A stretch of 64,000 nt of DNA. Source: Pseudoduganella rivuli. Lineage in GTDB: Bacteria > Pseudomonadota > Gammaproteobacteria > Burkholderiales > Burkholderiaceae_D. The notes beneath the pieces are model-generated. The model did not search any database. It was not told where the DNA came from and was given only the letters and a program-made list of their open reading frames with translations. Positions 15,229 through 22,974 of this stretch are shown here, one piece after another. Made by a program: the position numbers and the translations under genes. The stretch covers positions 62,001 to 126,000 of the forward strand of contig NZ_WKJJ01000005.1 in assembly GCF_009674485.1 (NCBI RefSeq), written 5' to 3'. Numbering within the stretch: position 1 is the first letter of the stretch; each line of letters opens with the position of its first letter.

Positions 15229-17874
15229 ATGTTCGAATTCCTCTTCAAACGTCCCGGCGACAAGCCGTCCGATCAGCAAGCCAATCCGGAGCAGGCCGCA
15301 GCCAGCGCTGCGGCCGCTGCGCAAGCTGAGCAGACTGCTGCCCGCCGTGCCGCCCAGCTGGAGCGGGCGAAGGCGTTGGGGGACGATGAAGCGGGCGCCG
15401 TCGACCTGATCCTGCAAAGCGAATTTGCCGACGTGCGCCTGGCTGCGGCCGAGCACGTCCACAACCAGGCCCAGCTGGAAAAAGTCCAGCAAGCGATGCG
15501 CAACACGGACCGCCGCGTCGCCAAACTCGTGCAAGGCCGTCTCGACGCTTTGCGCCACCAGCAGGCGGAACAGCGCCAGGCGGAAGCAACCATCGCGTCG
15601 GCCCGCAAGCTGCTGCAAGATGAAAAACTCAATCCCAACCAAGTAGCCGAGCTGGACCGCTTATGGAAAGTCATCGCGGCCGGTCCCGCGTTGGCCGAGG
15701 AATTCGGCACCGTGCGCGCCGCGCTGGGCAAGCGCCTGGAAGAGCAAATGGCGTTGCAGCGCGCCGCGCTGGACGCGCTGGCGGCGGTGCGCCGCATCGC
15801 GGCCGGCCAGTTGCCGGACGGCGCCACGGCCGACGCCGTGCCCGCGCTGCTCGATGCGCTGGCGGCCGACCATGCAATCCGCGTGGCGTCGCCGGAAAAG
15901 GAATCGCTGCCGCGCCACTTGCTGACCGACTTCGACACGGCGCTGGCCGCCGCCCGCGCGGGCCAGGAAGCCGTCAGCGCGCGCCGCGCGGCGCTGGCCG
16001 GATGGCAAGCGCAGGACGTTGCGGCGTTGAACGCGGACGAAATGAAGCGCGGCTGGCAAGCGCTGCCGAAAGTCGCCGATGCGGCCGTGGCGGCCGCGCT
16101 GCAGCAGGAATTCGATGCGCTGCTGGCCAGCGTGCCGGCGCCGGTGCGCGTGAAGGAAGAAGCGCACCCGCAAAAAGCGCAGAAAGAGCACAAGGAACCC
16201 AAGGAGCATAAGGATCAGCCGCACGCCGCGAAGGCGGATGCGCGCAAGGAATCGCCGGCGGCGCAGGAAGCCAACCGCGAAGCCAACCGCCATTTCATGT
16301 CGATTGTCGACCAGATGGAAGAGGCGCTGTCGCAAGGACAGCTGCATATCGCAGCCGACCACGACAAGGTGTTGAAAGAAACCAAGACCGGACGGTTGTC
16401 GACGGCGCAGGCGGACCGCCTGGCCCACATCCGGGCGGAATTGAAGCGCCTGGGCGACTGGGCCCGCTGGGGCGGCAATGTGTCGCGCGAAGAGCTCGTG
16501 AAAGCCGTCGAGGAATTGCCGGCGCAAAAGCTGTCGATGCCGGAACTGGCCAAGAAAGTCGGCAGCATGCGCGAACGGTGGAAAGCGCTGGACAGCGTGT
16601 CCGGCGCCGCGCCGAAATCGCTGTGGGAACGCTTCGATACGGCGTGCACCACGGCCTATGCGCCCGCCGCCGCGCACTTCAAGCATTTGGCGGACGAGCG
16701 CCACACCAATGCCGCCCGGGCCGAAGTCATGATTTCCGAAGTGGAAAAAATGGCGGCGGAGCTGGCCGGTGAAGAACCGAATTTCAAGGGACTGGCCGCG
16801 GCCGCGCAGCGTTTGCGCCAGGCGTGGGGGCGCCTGGGCGCGATTGACCGCAAGGAAAAGAAAAAGCTCGATACTGCGTTCGACAAGGCCATGGCCATGA
16901 TGATGGGCCCGCTGGAAGAACAGCGCCGCATCGAAGTGGCCCGCCGCGAGCAATTGATTGCCGAGACGGAAAAGCTGAACCCGACCGACCGCCATACGCT
17001 GGACACCGTGCGCCACCTGCAGGAACAGTGGCAGGAATTCGCCCGTGCGCTGCCGCTGGATCGCAAGCAGGAACAGGCGCTGTGGCAGCGTTTCCGTGGC
17101 GCCTGCGATGCGATCTTTGCCGCGCGCAAGGAATCGGCCCATGCTGCCGACCACGAACGCAAGGCCCACCTGCACGTGCGGGAAGATATTTGCGCACAGC
17201 TGGAAAACGCCGTGTTCACCGGCGACGACAAGGCGCAAATGGCGGCCATCACCAAGGCGCTGCGCGATGCCGCGCAAGCCTGGCATGCGTCCGGCCACGT
17301 GCCGCGCGCCAGCGAAGCGAAAATCGATGGCCGCTATAAAGCCGCCATTGCGGCAGTCCAGGCCCAGGCCGATGCGATCCGCAAGCGCGCCGGCGCGGCC
17401 CAGGCTAACGCGTTGCGCGACAAGCTGCGCCTGACGCAGGCGCTGGAAACGGCCATCACGGCGGATGAAGCCATCGATGGCGACGACTGGGAAGGCCGCT
17501 GGAAAGCGTTGCCGGCCTTGCCGGCCGAATATGAACGCGCGTTGCACGGCCGCTTTGCGGCAGGCATCGCGGCCGCCGCCGATGCGGCCAAGCGCAGCGC
17601 GTATGCGGCCCGCCTGGAACAGGCGCGCGCCACGTTGCTGAGTGAAGTGTTGCGCCTGGAAATCGTTGCCGGCGTGGACAGTGGCGCCGAGTTTGCCCGC
17701 GACCGCCTGAAAATGCAGGTCGAAGTGTTGCAATCGTCGTTGAAGTCCGGCCAGAAACCCCTGACGCAGGCCGCGCAATTCCTGCAACTGTGCGCCATGC
17801 CGGCGCTGGCTGATGCCCGCACGGCGTCCCGTATCGAGCAATTGTTCCGCCGGATCGGCGCGGATGCGAAATGA
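15229..17874 (+). CDS. DUF349 repeat protein
   Basis: An 881-residue, highly charged, Ala-rich helical protein with repeated units of the DUF349 type (for example LRQAWGRLGAIDRKEKKKLD and LQEQWQEFARALP). The N-terminus MFEFLFKRPGDKP is followed by a HEAT-like segment. A Lys/Glu/His-rich low-complexity linker occupies about 304-350. The family is widespread in beta- and gammaproteobacteria and its biochemical role is not settled. The last four bases overlap the moaE start, so the pair is translationally coupled. The ATG at 15229 follows an AT-rich gap that probably holds the promoter. Confidence 0.88.
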   Translation: MFEFLFKRPGDKPSDQQANPEQAAASAAAAAQAEQTAARRAAQLERAKALGDDEAGAVDLILQSEFADVRLAAAEHVHNQAQLEKVQQAMRNTDRRVAKLVQGRLDALRHQQAEQRQAEATIASARKLLQDEKLNPNQVAELDRLWKVIAAGPALAEEFGTVRAALGKRLEEQMALQRAALDALAAVRRIAAGQLPDGATADAVPALLDALAADHAIRVASPEKESLPRHLLTDFDTALAAARAGQEAVSARRAALAGWQAQDVAALNADEMKRGWQALPKVADAAVAAALQQEFDALLASVPAPVRVKEEAHPQKAQKEHKEPKEHKDQPHAAKADARKESPAAQEANREANRHFMSIVDQMEEALSQGQLHIAADHDKVLKETKTGRLSTAQADRLAHIRAELKRLGDWARWGGNVSREELVKAVEELPAQKLSMPELAKKVGSMRERWKALDSVSGAAPKSLWERFDTACTTAYAPAAAHFKHLADERHTNAARAEVMISEVEKMAAELAGEEPNFKGLAAAAQRLRQAWGRLGAIDRKEKKKLDTAFDKAMAMMMGPLEEQRRIEVARREQLIAETEKLNPTDRHTLDTVRHLQEQWQEFARALPLDRKQEQALWQRFRGACDAIFAARKESAHAADHERKAHLHVREDICAQLENAVFTGDDKAQMAAITKALRDAAQAWHASGHVPRASEAKIDGRYKAAIAAVQAQADAIRKRAGAAQANALRDKLRLTQALETAITADEAIDGDDWEGRWKALPALPAEYERALHGRFAAGIAAAADAAKRSAYAARLEQARATLLSEVLRLEIVAGVDSGAEFARDRLKMQVEVLQSSLKSGQKPLTQAAQFLQLCAMPALADARTASRIEQLFRRIGADAK

Positions 17875-18338
17875 CGGCGTTCTTTAACCAGGTCCGGGTC
17901 CAGGCCGAAGATTTCGATGTGGCGTACGAGCTGGCGCAATTGCGCGCCGGTAATGCCAAGGTGGGCGGCATCGTGAGTTTTGTCGGGACCGTACGCGACT
18001 TGAACGAAGGCGCGCACGTGGCGGAAATGGAACTCGAGCATTATCCCGGCATGACGGAACAGTCGATCGCCGCCATTATCGGCCAGGCGCAGCAGCGCTG
18101 GCCGATTTACGGCGCGCTGGTGATCCACCGCATCGGCCCCTTGAAGCCGCTGGACCAGATCGTGCTGGTGGCGGTCACGTCCGCGCACCGGGGCGAAGCG
18201 TTTGCTGCTTGCGAATTCATCATTGATTATCTGAAAACCGAGGCGCCGTTCTGGAAGAAAGAACAGACCCCGGAAGGCGCCCGCTGGGTCGATGCGCGGG
18301 TCAGCGACGATGCTGCGCTGAAGAAATGGCAGGAGTAA
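17871..18338 (+). CDS. moaE: molybdopterin synthase catalytic subunit MoaE
   Basis: A 155-residue protein, the usual MoaE length. MoaE with MoaD inserts the two dithiolene sulfurs that turn precursor Z (cPMP) into molybdopterin. Family signatures are visible: GGIVSFVGTVRD, LEHYPGMTE, HRIGPL, SAHRGEAF and KTEAPFWKKE, the last with the catalytic Lys region. It overlaps the DUF349 gene by four bases. No other molybdenum cofactor gene is in the window, so moaD must lie elsewhere. This separation is unusual but not unique. Confidence 0.95.
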   Translation: MTAFFNQVRVQAEDFDVAYELAQLRAGNAKVGGIVSFVGTVRDLNEGAHVAEMELEHYPGMTEQSIAAIIGQAQQRWPIYGALVIHRIGPLKPLDQIVLVAVTSAHRGEAFAACEFIIDYLKTEAPFWKKEQTPEGARWVDARVSDDAALKKWQE

Positions 18339-18349
18339 TGTTGAAGTGA

Positions 18350-18377
18350 CTTGAAATGCCGTCATACAGCCTTACCT
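18350..18377 (+). promoter_or_regulatory. candidate heat-shock (sigma-32) promoter of clpB
   Basis: CTTGAAA at 18350-18356 matches the sigma-32 -35 element exactly. After a 13-base spacer, CCTTACCT (18370-18377) is a partial match to the -10 element CCCCATNT. The site starts 71 bases before the clpB ATG, in the gap after moaE. Heat-shock control of clpB is known in many proteobacteria. Confidence 0.6.
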
Positions 18378-18420
18378 TGTCCGCAAGAGATCACACATCA
18401 CTGACCTGGAGCGGCACACC

Positions 18421-21006
18421 ATGCGGCAAGACAAACTCACAACAAAGTTACAAGAAGCCCTGGCCGACGCGCAAAGCCTGGCCGTCGGCAATGACAATCC
18501 CTATATTGAACCGCTGCACCTGCTGTCGGCCCTGATCAACCAGGACGACGGCGGCGCCCGTTCGCTGTTGCAGCGCGCCGGCGTCAACCTGGGCGGCCTG
18601 ACCAATGCCATCAAGAGCGGCCTGGAGCGCTTGCCCAAAGTGTCCGGCAACAGCGGCGACGTGCAAGCCAGCCGCGAATTCATCGGCGTGCTGAACCTGG
18701 CGGACAAGGAAGCGCAAAAGCGCGCCGACCAGTTCGTGTCGAGCGAAATGGTGTTGCTGGCGCTGACGGACGACAAGTCCGACGCGGGCCGCCTGGCCCG
18801 TGAAAACGGCCTGACCCGCAAGTCGCTGGAAGCGGCCATCGATACCGTGCGCGGTGGCGCCAAGGTGGATTCGCAGGAAGCGGAAGGCCAGCGCGAAGCG
18901 CTGAAGAAATACACGCTGGACCTGACGGAACGGGCGCGCCAGGGCAAGCTGGACCCCGTGATCGGCCGCGACGATGAAATCCGCCGCGCGATCCAGGTCT
19001 TGCAGCGCCGTACCAAGAACAATCCCGTGCTGATCGGCGAACCCGGCGTCGGCAAGACCGCCATCGTCGAAGGCCTGGCGCAGCGCATCGTCAACAACGA
19101 AGTGCCGGACTCGCTGCGCGGCAAGCGCGTATTGTCGCTGGACATGGCGGCCCTGCTGGCGGGCGCCAAGTACCGCGGCGAATTCGAAGAGCGCCTGAAG
19201 GCCGTGCTGAAGGAACTGGCGATGGATGAAGGCCAGACCATCGTGTTCATCGACGAATTGCACACCATGGTGGGCGCGGGCAAGGCCGAAGGCGCGATGG
19301 ATGCGGGCAATATGCTGAAACCCGCGCTGGCACGCGGCGAGCTGCACTGTGTGGGCGCCACCACCCTGGACGAATACCGCAAATACATCGAGAAAGATGC
19401 CGCGCTGGAGCGCCGCTTCCAGAAAATCCTGGTTGACGAACCGACGGTGGAAGCGACCATCGCGATCCTGCGCGGCTTGCAGGACAAGTATGAGCTGCAC
19501 CACAAGGTGGCCATCACCGATCCCGCCATCATTGCCGCCGCCGAACTGTCGCACCGCTATATCACTGACCGCTTCCTGCCGGACAAGGCGATCGACCTGA
19601 TCGACGAAGCCGCATCGAAGATCAAGATCGAGATCGATTCCAAGCCGGAAGTGATGGACAAGCTGGAACGCCGCCTGATCCAGCTGAAGATCGAGAAGGA
19701 AGCCGTCAAGAAGGAAAAGGACGACGCGTCGCGCCGCCGCCTGGACTTGATCGACGAGGAAATCGCGAAACTGCAGCGCGAGTACAACGACTTCGAAGAA
19801 GTGCTGAAGGCGGAAAAAGCCAACGTGCAGGGCACCACCCACATCAAGGAAGAAATCGAACGCATCCGCCAGCAGATGGAGGAAGCCACGCGCGCGTCGA
19901 ACTGGCAGCGCGTGTCGGAATTGCAATACGGCCAGTTGCCGCAGCTGGAGGCACAGTTGAAGCAGGCCGAATCGGCGGCCGGCGGTGCGCAGGCGGCCGA
20001 CAAGCCGAAGCTGTTGCGCACGCAAGTGGGGGCGGAAGAAATCGCTGAAGTGGTGTCGCGCGCCACCGGCATTCCCGTGTCGCGCATGATGCAGGGCGAG
20101 CGCGACAAGCTGCTGCACATCGAGGAAAAACTGCACGAGCGCGTGGTGGGGCAGGATGAAGCCATCAATGCGGTGGCTGATGCCATCCGCCGTTCCCGCG
20201 CGGGCCTGGCGGACCCGAACCGTCCGTATGGTTCGTTCATGTTCCTCGGCCCGACCGGCGTCGGCAAGACCGAGCTGACCAAGGCGCTGGCATCGTTCCT
20301 GTTCGACTCGGAAGATTCGCTGATCCGCCTCGACATGAGCGAATTCATGGAAAAACATTCGGTGGCACGCCTGATCGGCGCGCCGCCCGGCTATGTGGGC
20401 TACGACGAAGGCGGCTACCTGACGGAGGCCGTGCGCCGCAAGCCGTACAGCGTGATCCTGCTCGATGAAGTGGAAAAGGCGCACCACGATGTCTTCAACG
20501 TGCTGTTGCAAGTGCTGGACGATGGCCGCATGACCGACGGCCAGGGCCGCACGGTGGACTTCAAGAATACCGTGATCATCATGACGTCGAACCTGGGTTC
20601 GCAAAAAATCCAGTCGATGGAAGATTCCGACCCGGCGCTGGTCAAGCTGTCCGTGATGGCGGAAGTGCGTTCCCACTTCCGTCCGGAATTCATCAACCGC
20701 ATCGATGAAATCGTCGTGTTCCATGGCCTGGACGACAAGAACATCGGCGCAATTGCGAAGATCCAGCTGAAGATCCTGGAACAGCGCTTGAACCGCATGG
20801 ACATGGGCTTCAACGTGTCCGACGCGGCGCTGCAAAAGATCGCGGAAGCGGGCTACGACCCGGTGTACGGCGCGCGGCCGCTGAAGCGCGCCGTCCAGCA
20901 GGGCATCGAAAACCCGCTGTCGAAACTGATCCTGGAGGGCCGCTTCGGTCCGAAAGATACGATCAAGGTCGACGTCAGCAATGGCGAACTGACGTTCGCC
21001 AAGTAA
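18421..21006 (+). CDS. clpB: ATP-dependent disaggregase ClpB
   Basis: An 861-residue AAA+ chaperone that, with DnaK, pulls proteins out of aggregates. Features: N-terminal Clp repeat domain (1 to about 150), first AAA+ module with Walker A GEPGVGKT at 206-213, a long coiled-coil middle domain (about 400-530) specific to ClpB, and a second module with GPTGVGKT at 610-617 plus the sensor region ending [10 protein letters not shown]. Length equals the E. coli protein within a few residues. The ATG at 18421 has GGAG upstream (CTGGAGCGGCACACC). A sigma-32-like promoter precedes it. Confidence 0.97.
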   Translation: MRQDKLTTKLQEALADAQSLAVGNDNPYIEPLHLLSALINQDDGGARSLLQRAGVNLGGLTNAIKSGLERLPKVSGNSGDVQASREFIGVLNLADKEAQKRADQFVSSEMVLLALTDDKSDAGRLARENGLTRKSLEAAIDTVRGGAKVDSQEAEGQREALKKYTLDLTERARQGKLDPVIGRDDEIRRAIQVLQRRTKNNPVLIGEPGVGKTAIVEGLAQRIVNNEVPDSLRGKRVLSLDMAALLAGAKYRGEFEERLKAVLKELAMDEGQTIVFIDELHTMVGAGKAEGAMDAGNMLKPALARGELHCVGATTLDEYRKYIEKDAALERRFQKILVDEPTVEATIAILRGLQDKYELHHKVAITDPAIIAAAELSHRYITDRFLPDKAIDLIDEAASKIKIEIDSKPEVMDKLERRLIQLKIEKEAVKKEKDDASRRRLDLIDEEIAKLQREYNDFEEVLKAEKANVQGTTHIKEEIERIRQQMEEATRASNWQRVSELQYGQLPQLEAQLKQAESAAGGAQAADKPKLLRTQVGAEEIAEVVSRATGIPVSRMMQGERDKLLHIEEKLHERVVGQDEAINAVADAIRRSRAGLADPNRPYGSFMFLGPTGVGKTELTKALASFLFDSEDSLIRLDMSEFMEKHSVARLIGAPPGYVGYDEGGYLTEAVRRKPYSVILLDEVEKAHHDVFNVLLQVLDDGRMTDGQGRTVDFKNTVIIMTSNLGSQKIQSMEDSDPALVKLSVMAEVRSHFRPEFINRIDEIVVFHGLDDKNIGAIAKIQLKILEQRLNRMDMGFNVSDAALQKIAEAGYDPVYGARPLKRAVQQGIENPLSKLILEGRFGPKDTIKVDVSNGELTFAK

Positions 21007-21017
21007 GCGTGGCGCAG

Positions 21018-21050
21018 GGAAGGCGGCCTGACGATATCAGGCCGCCTTCC
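21018..21050. terminator. hairpin between convergent clpB and a small gene
   Basis: GGAAGGCGGCCTGA (21018-21031) pairs perfectly over 14 bases with TCAGGCCGCCTTCC (21037-21050) around a 5-base loop. It lies 11 bases after the clpB stop and overlaps the last codons of the convergent gene. No T-run follows on either strand, so it is either a bidirectional hairpin that relies on other factors or an mRNA 3' end protector. Confidence 0.55.
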
Positions 21051-21417
21051 GGCGTCCGTCCCGCTCCGCAAAGTCTTCCACTTCATAGCGCGCCAGGAAG
21101 CCTGCCGCTTCCATGCCTGCGATCGCCACCGGCTGGCCGCTGGCCGACACCCCTTCGATCACCCGCTTGACATAGGCGCCCAGCGATTGCCGCGTGGTGC
21201 ACTTTTGCCGCATCGGGTAGCTGCCCGTCACCGTATAGCCGTCCAGGTATTCGATTTCAAAATCGCATTCGGCGCTCGGCTGCATGGCGGCCGCCCAGTT
21301 TTTCAGCAGCTTGTCCGCTGCCACGAACGAACCCAGCACCGCCATCGTGCAGCTGCGCTGCTGGCGGATACGGATCTTGGCCACACCGACTTTCTCTTCC
21401 ATGTGCTTGATGCGCAT
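21037..21417 (-). CDS. hypothetical protein
   Basis: A 126-residue protein starting MRIKHMEEKVGVAKIRIR at the ATG 21415-21417, chosen because GGGAGAGG lies directly upstream; an ATG at 21447 overlaps the previous gene's stop. The middle part (FEIEYLDGYTVTGSYPMRQK) looks like a small beta fold, and the end is basic (RRKAA). No signal peptide or known domain is seen. It lies 29 bases downstream of the ALDH-like gene on the same strand, so the two probably form an operon. Function unknown. Confidence 0.6.
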   Translation of the reverse strand: MRIKHMEEKVGVAKIRIRQQRSCTMAVLGSFVAADKLLKNWAAAMQPSAECDFEIEYLDGYTVTGSYPMRQKCTTRQSLGAYVKRVIEGVSASGQPVAIAGMEAAGFLARYEVEDFAERDGRRKAA

Positions 21418-21446
21418 ATACCTCTCCCGCATAGCTAAAGTTGGCA

Positions 21447-22859
21447 CTAGTGCCGCATTTCCCCGTCAACCGCGCGCCACAGGTGCAGCGGGTTATCGTC
21501 CTGCAGCGCGGCGGGCAGCAGGATGGGTGGGGCGTCCTGGTACACCACGGGACGCAGGAAACGTTCGATAGCCTGGCTGGCGGCCGCCACATGCCAGGCG
21601 GGTGGCGCCACCGTACTGTTGATGCCGATCTGGCCGGCGATGCGCTGCAGCCGGGGCAACAGCTTCACCGCCAGCGCCATGTCGTCCGCGCCATCGCCCG
21701 TGGCCATGTGAATTACCGCGGCATGCTGGCGGCCCAGGCGCGCGGCCGCCGCCAGCATCGCGTGCTCGTCGCGGCAGCGCACCAGCAATCCGGCCGGGCT
21801 GCGACACGCATCGTCGAGCAGCGGCGGGTCTGGCAAATTCGCATCGTCGGTTTCGGCAAACATGGGGCGCGCCAGTCCCCGGCCCGCGCCCGGTGCGCCC
21901 TCGGCCAACAACGCGACGCGCTGCGCCGACAGCAGCCAGTCCACCCGCTGGCCATGGCCGCGCGCCCCGTCCGGCAACGCGATGGCGGGCAGCGCGCCGA
22001 CTTCATCGATGATGGTTTCGCGCAAATCCACGTAGCCGTCGGCGTCCAGCGCAAACACCAGTGCCGGGCGGTGCGCGGCCGGCGCGGCGGCAAACTGGCG
22101 CACCAGTTGCTGGCCCAGGTGTTCGGCTTGCGCATTCAAGGCGCCCGGCAAAATAAAGACGGGATTGCAGGCGCCCGGTTCGGCCAGCACGGGTATCGGT
22201 TCCGCCCGCTCCAGGCTGCGCCGCATCAGCCGCAGCGCGTCCGCACGGTCGCTGGCCGCAGCGGCCCGCACGTCCGGATGCGCCACCAGCGCATCGACGC
22301 TGCCCGGCAGTTCGGGCGTCAGCGCATACACGCCATCGGGCAGGCCGGCGGCGCGCACGGCGCGCAGCACGGCCTGGCCCGCCAGCGCATGGCATAGCGG
22401 GTGCGTGGCGCGCGCGTGCACGATGACGGGGCAGCCCGCCGCCAACGCGGCCAGCGCGTCGGGACCGATGGCGCCATGGAGCGGCGTGGCGCCGCCGCCC
22501 AGGACTGCGGCCGGTCCCAGCGGCACGTGCTGGGCGCACAGGCGCAGCGGCGCAGTCTCGATGGCGGCATGTTGCCAGTGGTGGCGCTGCAACACCGTGC
22601 ACAGCGCATCGATTTGCTGGCGGATCGCGGCCCGCTCCAGCATGACGGCGCCCGCATCGGCGCCCAGTTCGCGCCGCGCGGCATCCTGCATGGCGTCGGC
22701 CTGCGCATCGAGTTCGGCGGCGATCGCCTGCAGCAGGCGGCAACGCGTGGCGGCATTGCTCTGTCCAAAGGCGCAGGCGGCGCGGTCGGCGCGGCGCACC
22801 ACCGCATCGAGCCGGGTCCAGGCTTCAGGATGAACGGTGGATGGCACGGACTGGATCAC
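21447..22859 (-). CDS. aldehyde-dehydrogenase-like protein, probably inactive
   Basis: A protein of about 470 residues with the ALDH fold: an Ala-rich N-terminal helix bundle, PLGPAAVLGGG, GCPVIVHARATHPL, LVAHPDVRAA and NPVFILPGAL all align with the ketoglutarate semialdehyde/NADP-type ALDH branch. Key residues are missing. The Asn-bearing FGPNNFP motif is GGGATPL, FTGS is replaced by AAASDRAD, the Glu motif ELGS is EPGA, and the Cys motif QFCTNPG is gone (the region reads RQFAAAPAAHRPAL). The GTG at 22857-22859 follows CGGAGG by 6 bases; an ATG at 22883 is the alternative start. It is transcribed divergently from the STAND-type regulator. Confidence 0.75.
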   Translation of the reverse strand: MIQSVPSTVHPEAWTRLDAVVRRADRAACAFGQSNAATRCRLLQAIAAELDAQADAMQDAARRELGADAGAVMLERAAIRQQIDALCTVLQRHHWQHAAIETAPLRLCAQHVPLGPAAVLGGGATPLHGAIGPDALAALAAGCPVIVHARATHPLCHALAGQAVLRAVRAAGLPDGVYALTPELPGSVDALVAHPDVRAAAASDRADALRLMRRSLERAEPIPVLAEPGACNPVFILPGALNAQAEHLGQQLVRQFAAAPAAHRPALVFALDADGYVDLRETIIDEVGALPAIALPDGARGHGQRVDWLLSAQRVALLAEGAPGAGRGLARPMFAETDDANLPDPPLLDDACRSPAGLLVRCRDEHAMLAAAARLGRQHAAVIHMATGDGADDMALAVKLLPRLQRIAGQIGINSTVAPPAWHVAAASQAIERFLRPVVYQDAPPILLPAALQDDNPLHLWRAVDGEMRH

Positions 22860-22940
22860 AGGCAGCCTCCGGGTGGGAACCATGCCATTTTAAAAACTAA
22901 TTGCTGCACCCGCGCATAAATTCTTGTAAATTGGTGTTAA

Positions 22941-22953
22941 GCAAATAATTTGC
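22941..22953. promoter_or_regulatory. 13-bp palindrome in a divergent promoter region
   Basis: GCAAAT-A-ATTTGC is a perfect inverted repeat, 22 bases upstream of the regulator's ATG, in the short AT-rich gap between the ALDH-like gene and the regulator gene. The position suits an operator shared by both promoters. The binding protein is not known. Confidence 0.4.
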
Positions 22954-22974
22954 ATTCCTACATGTTTTAACGAC

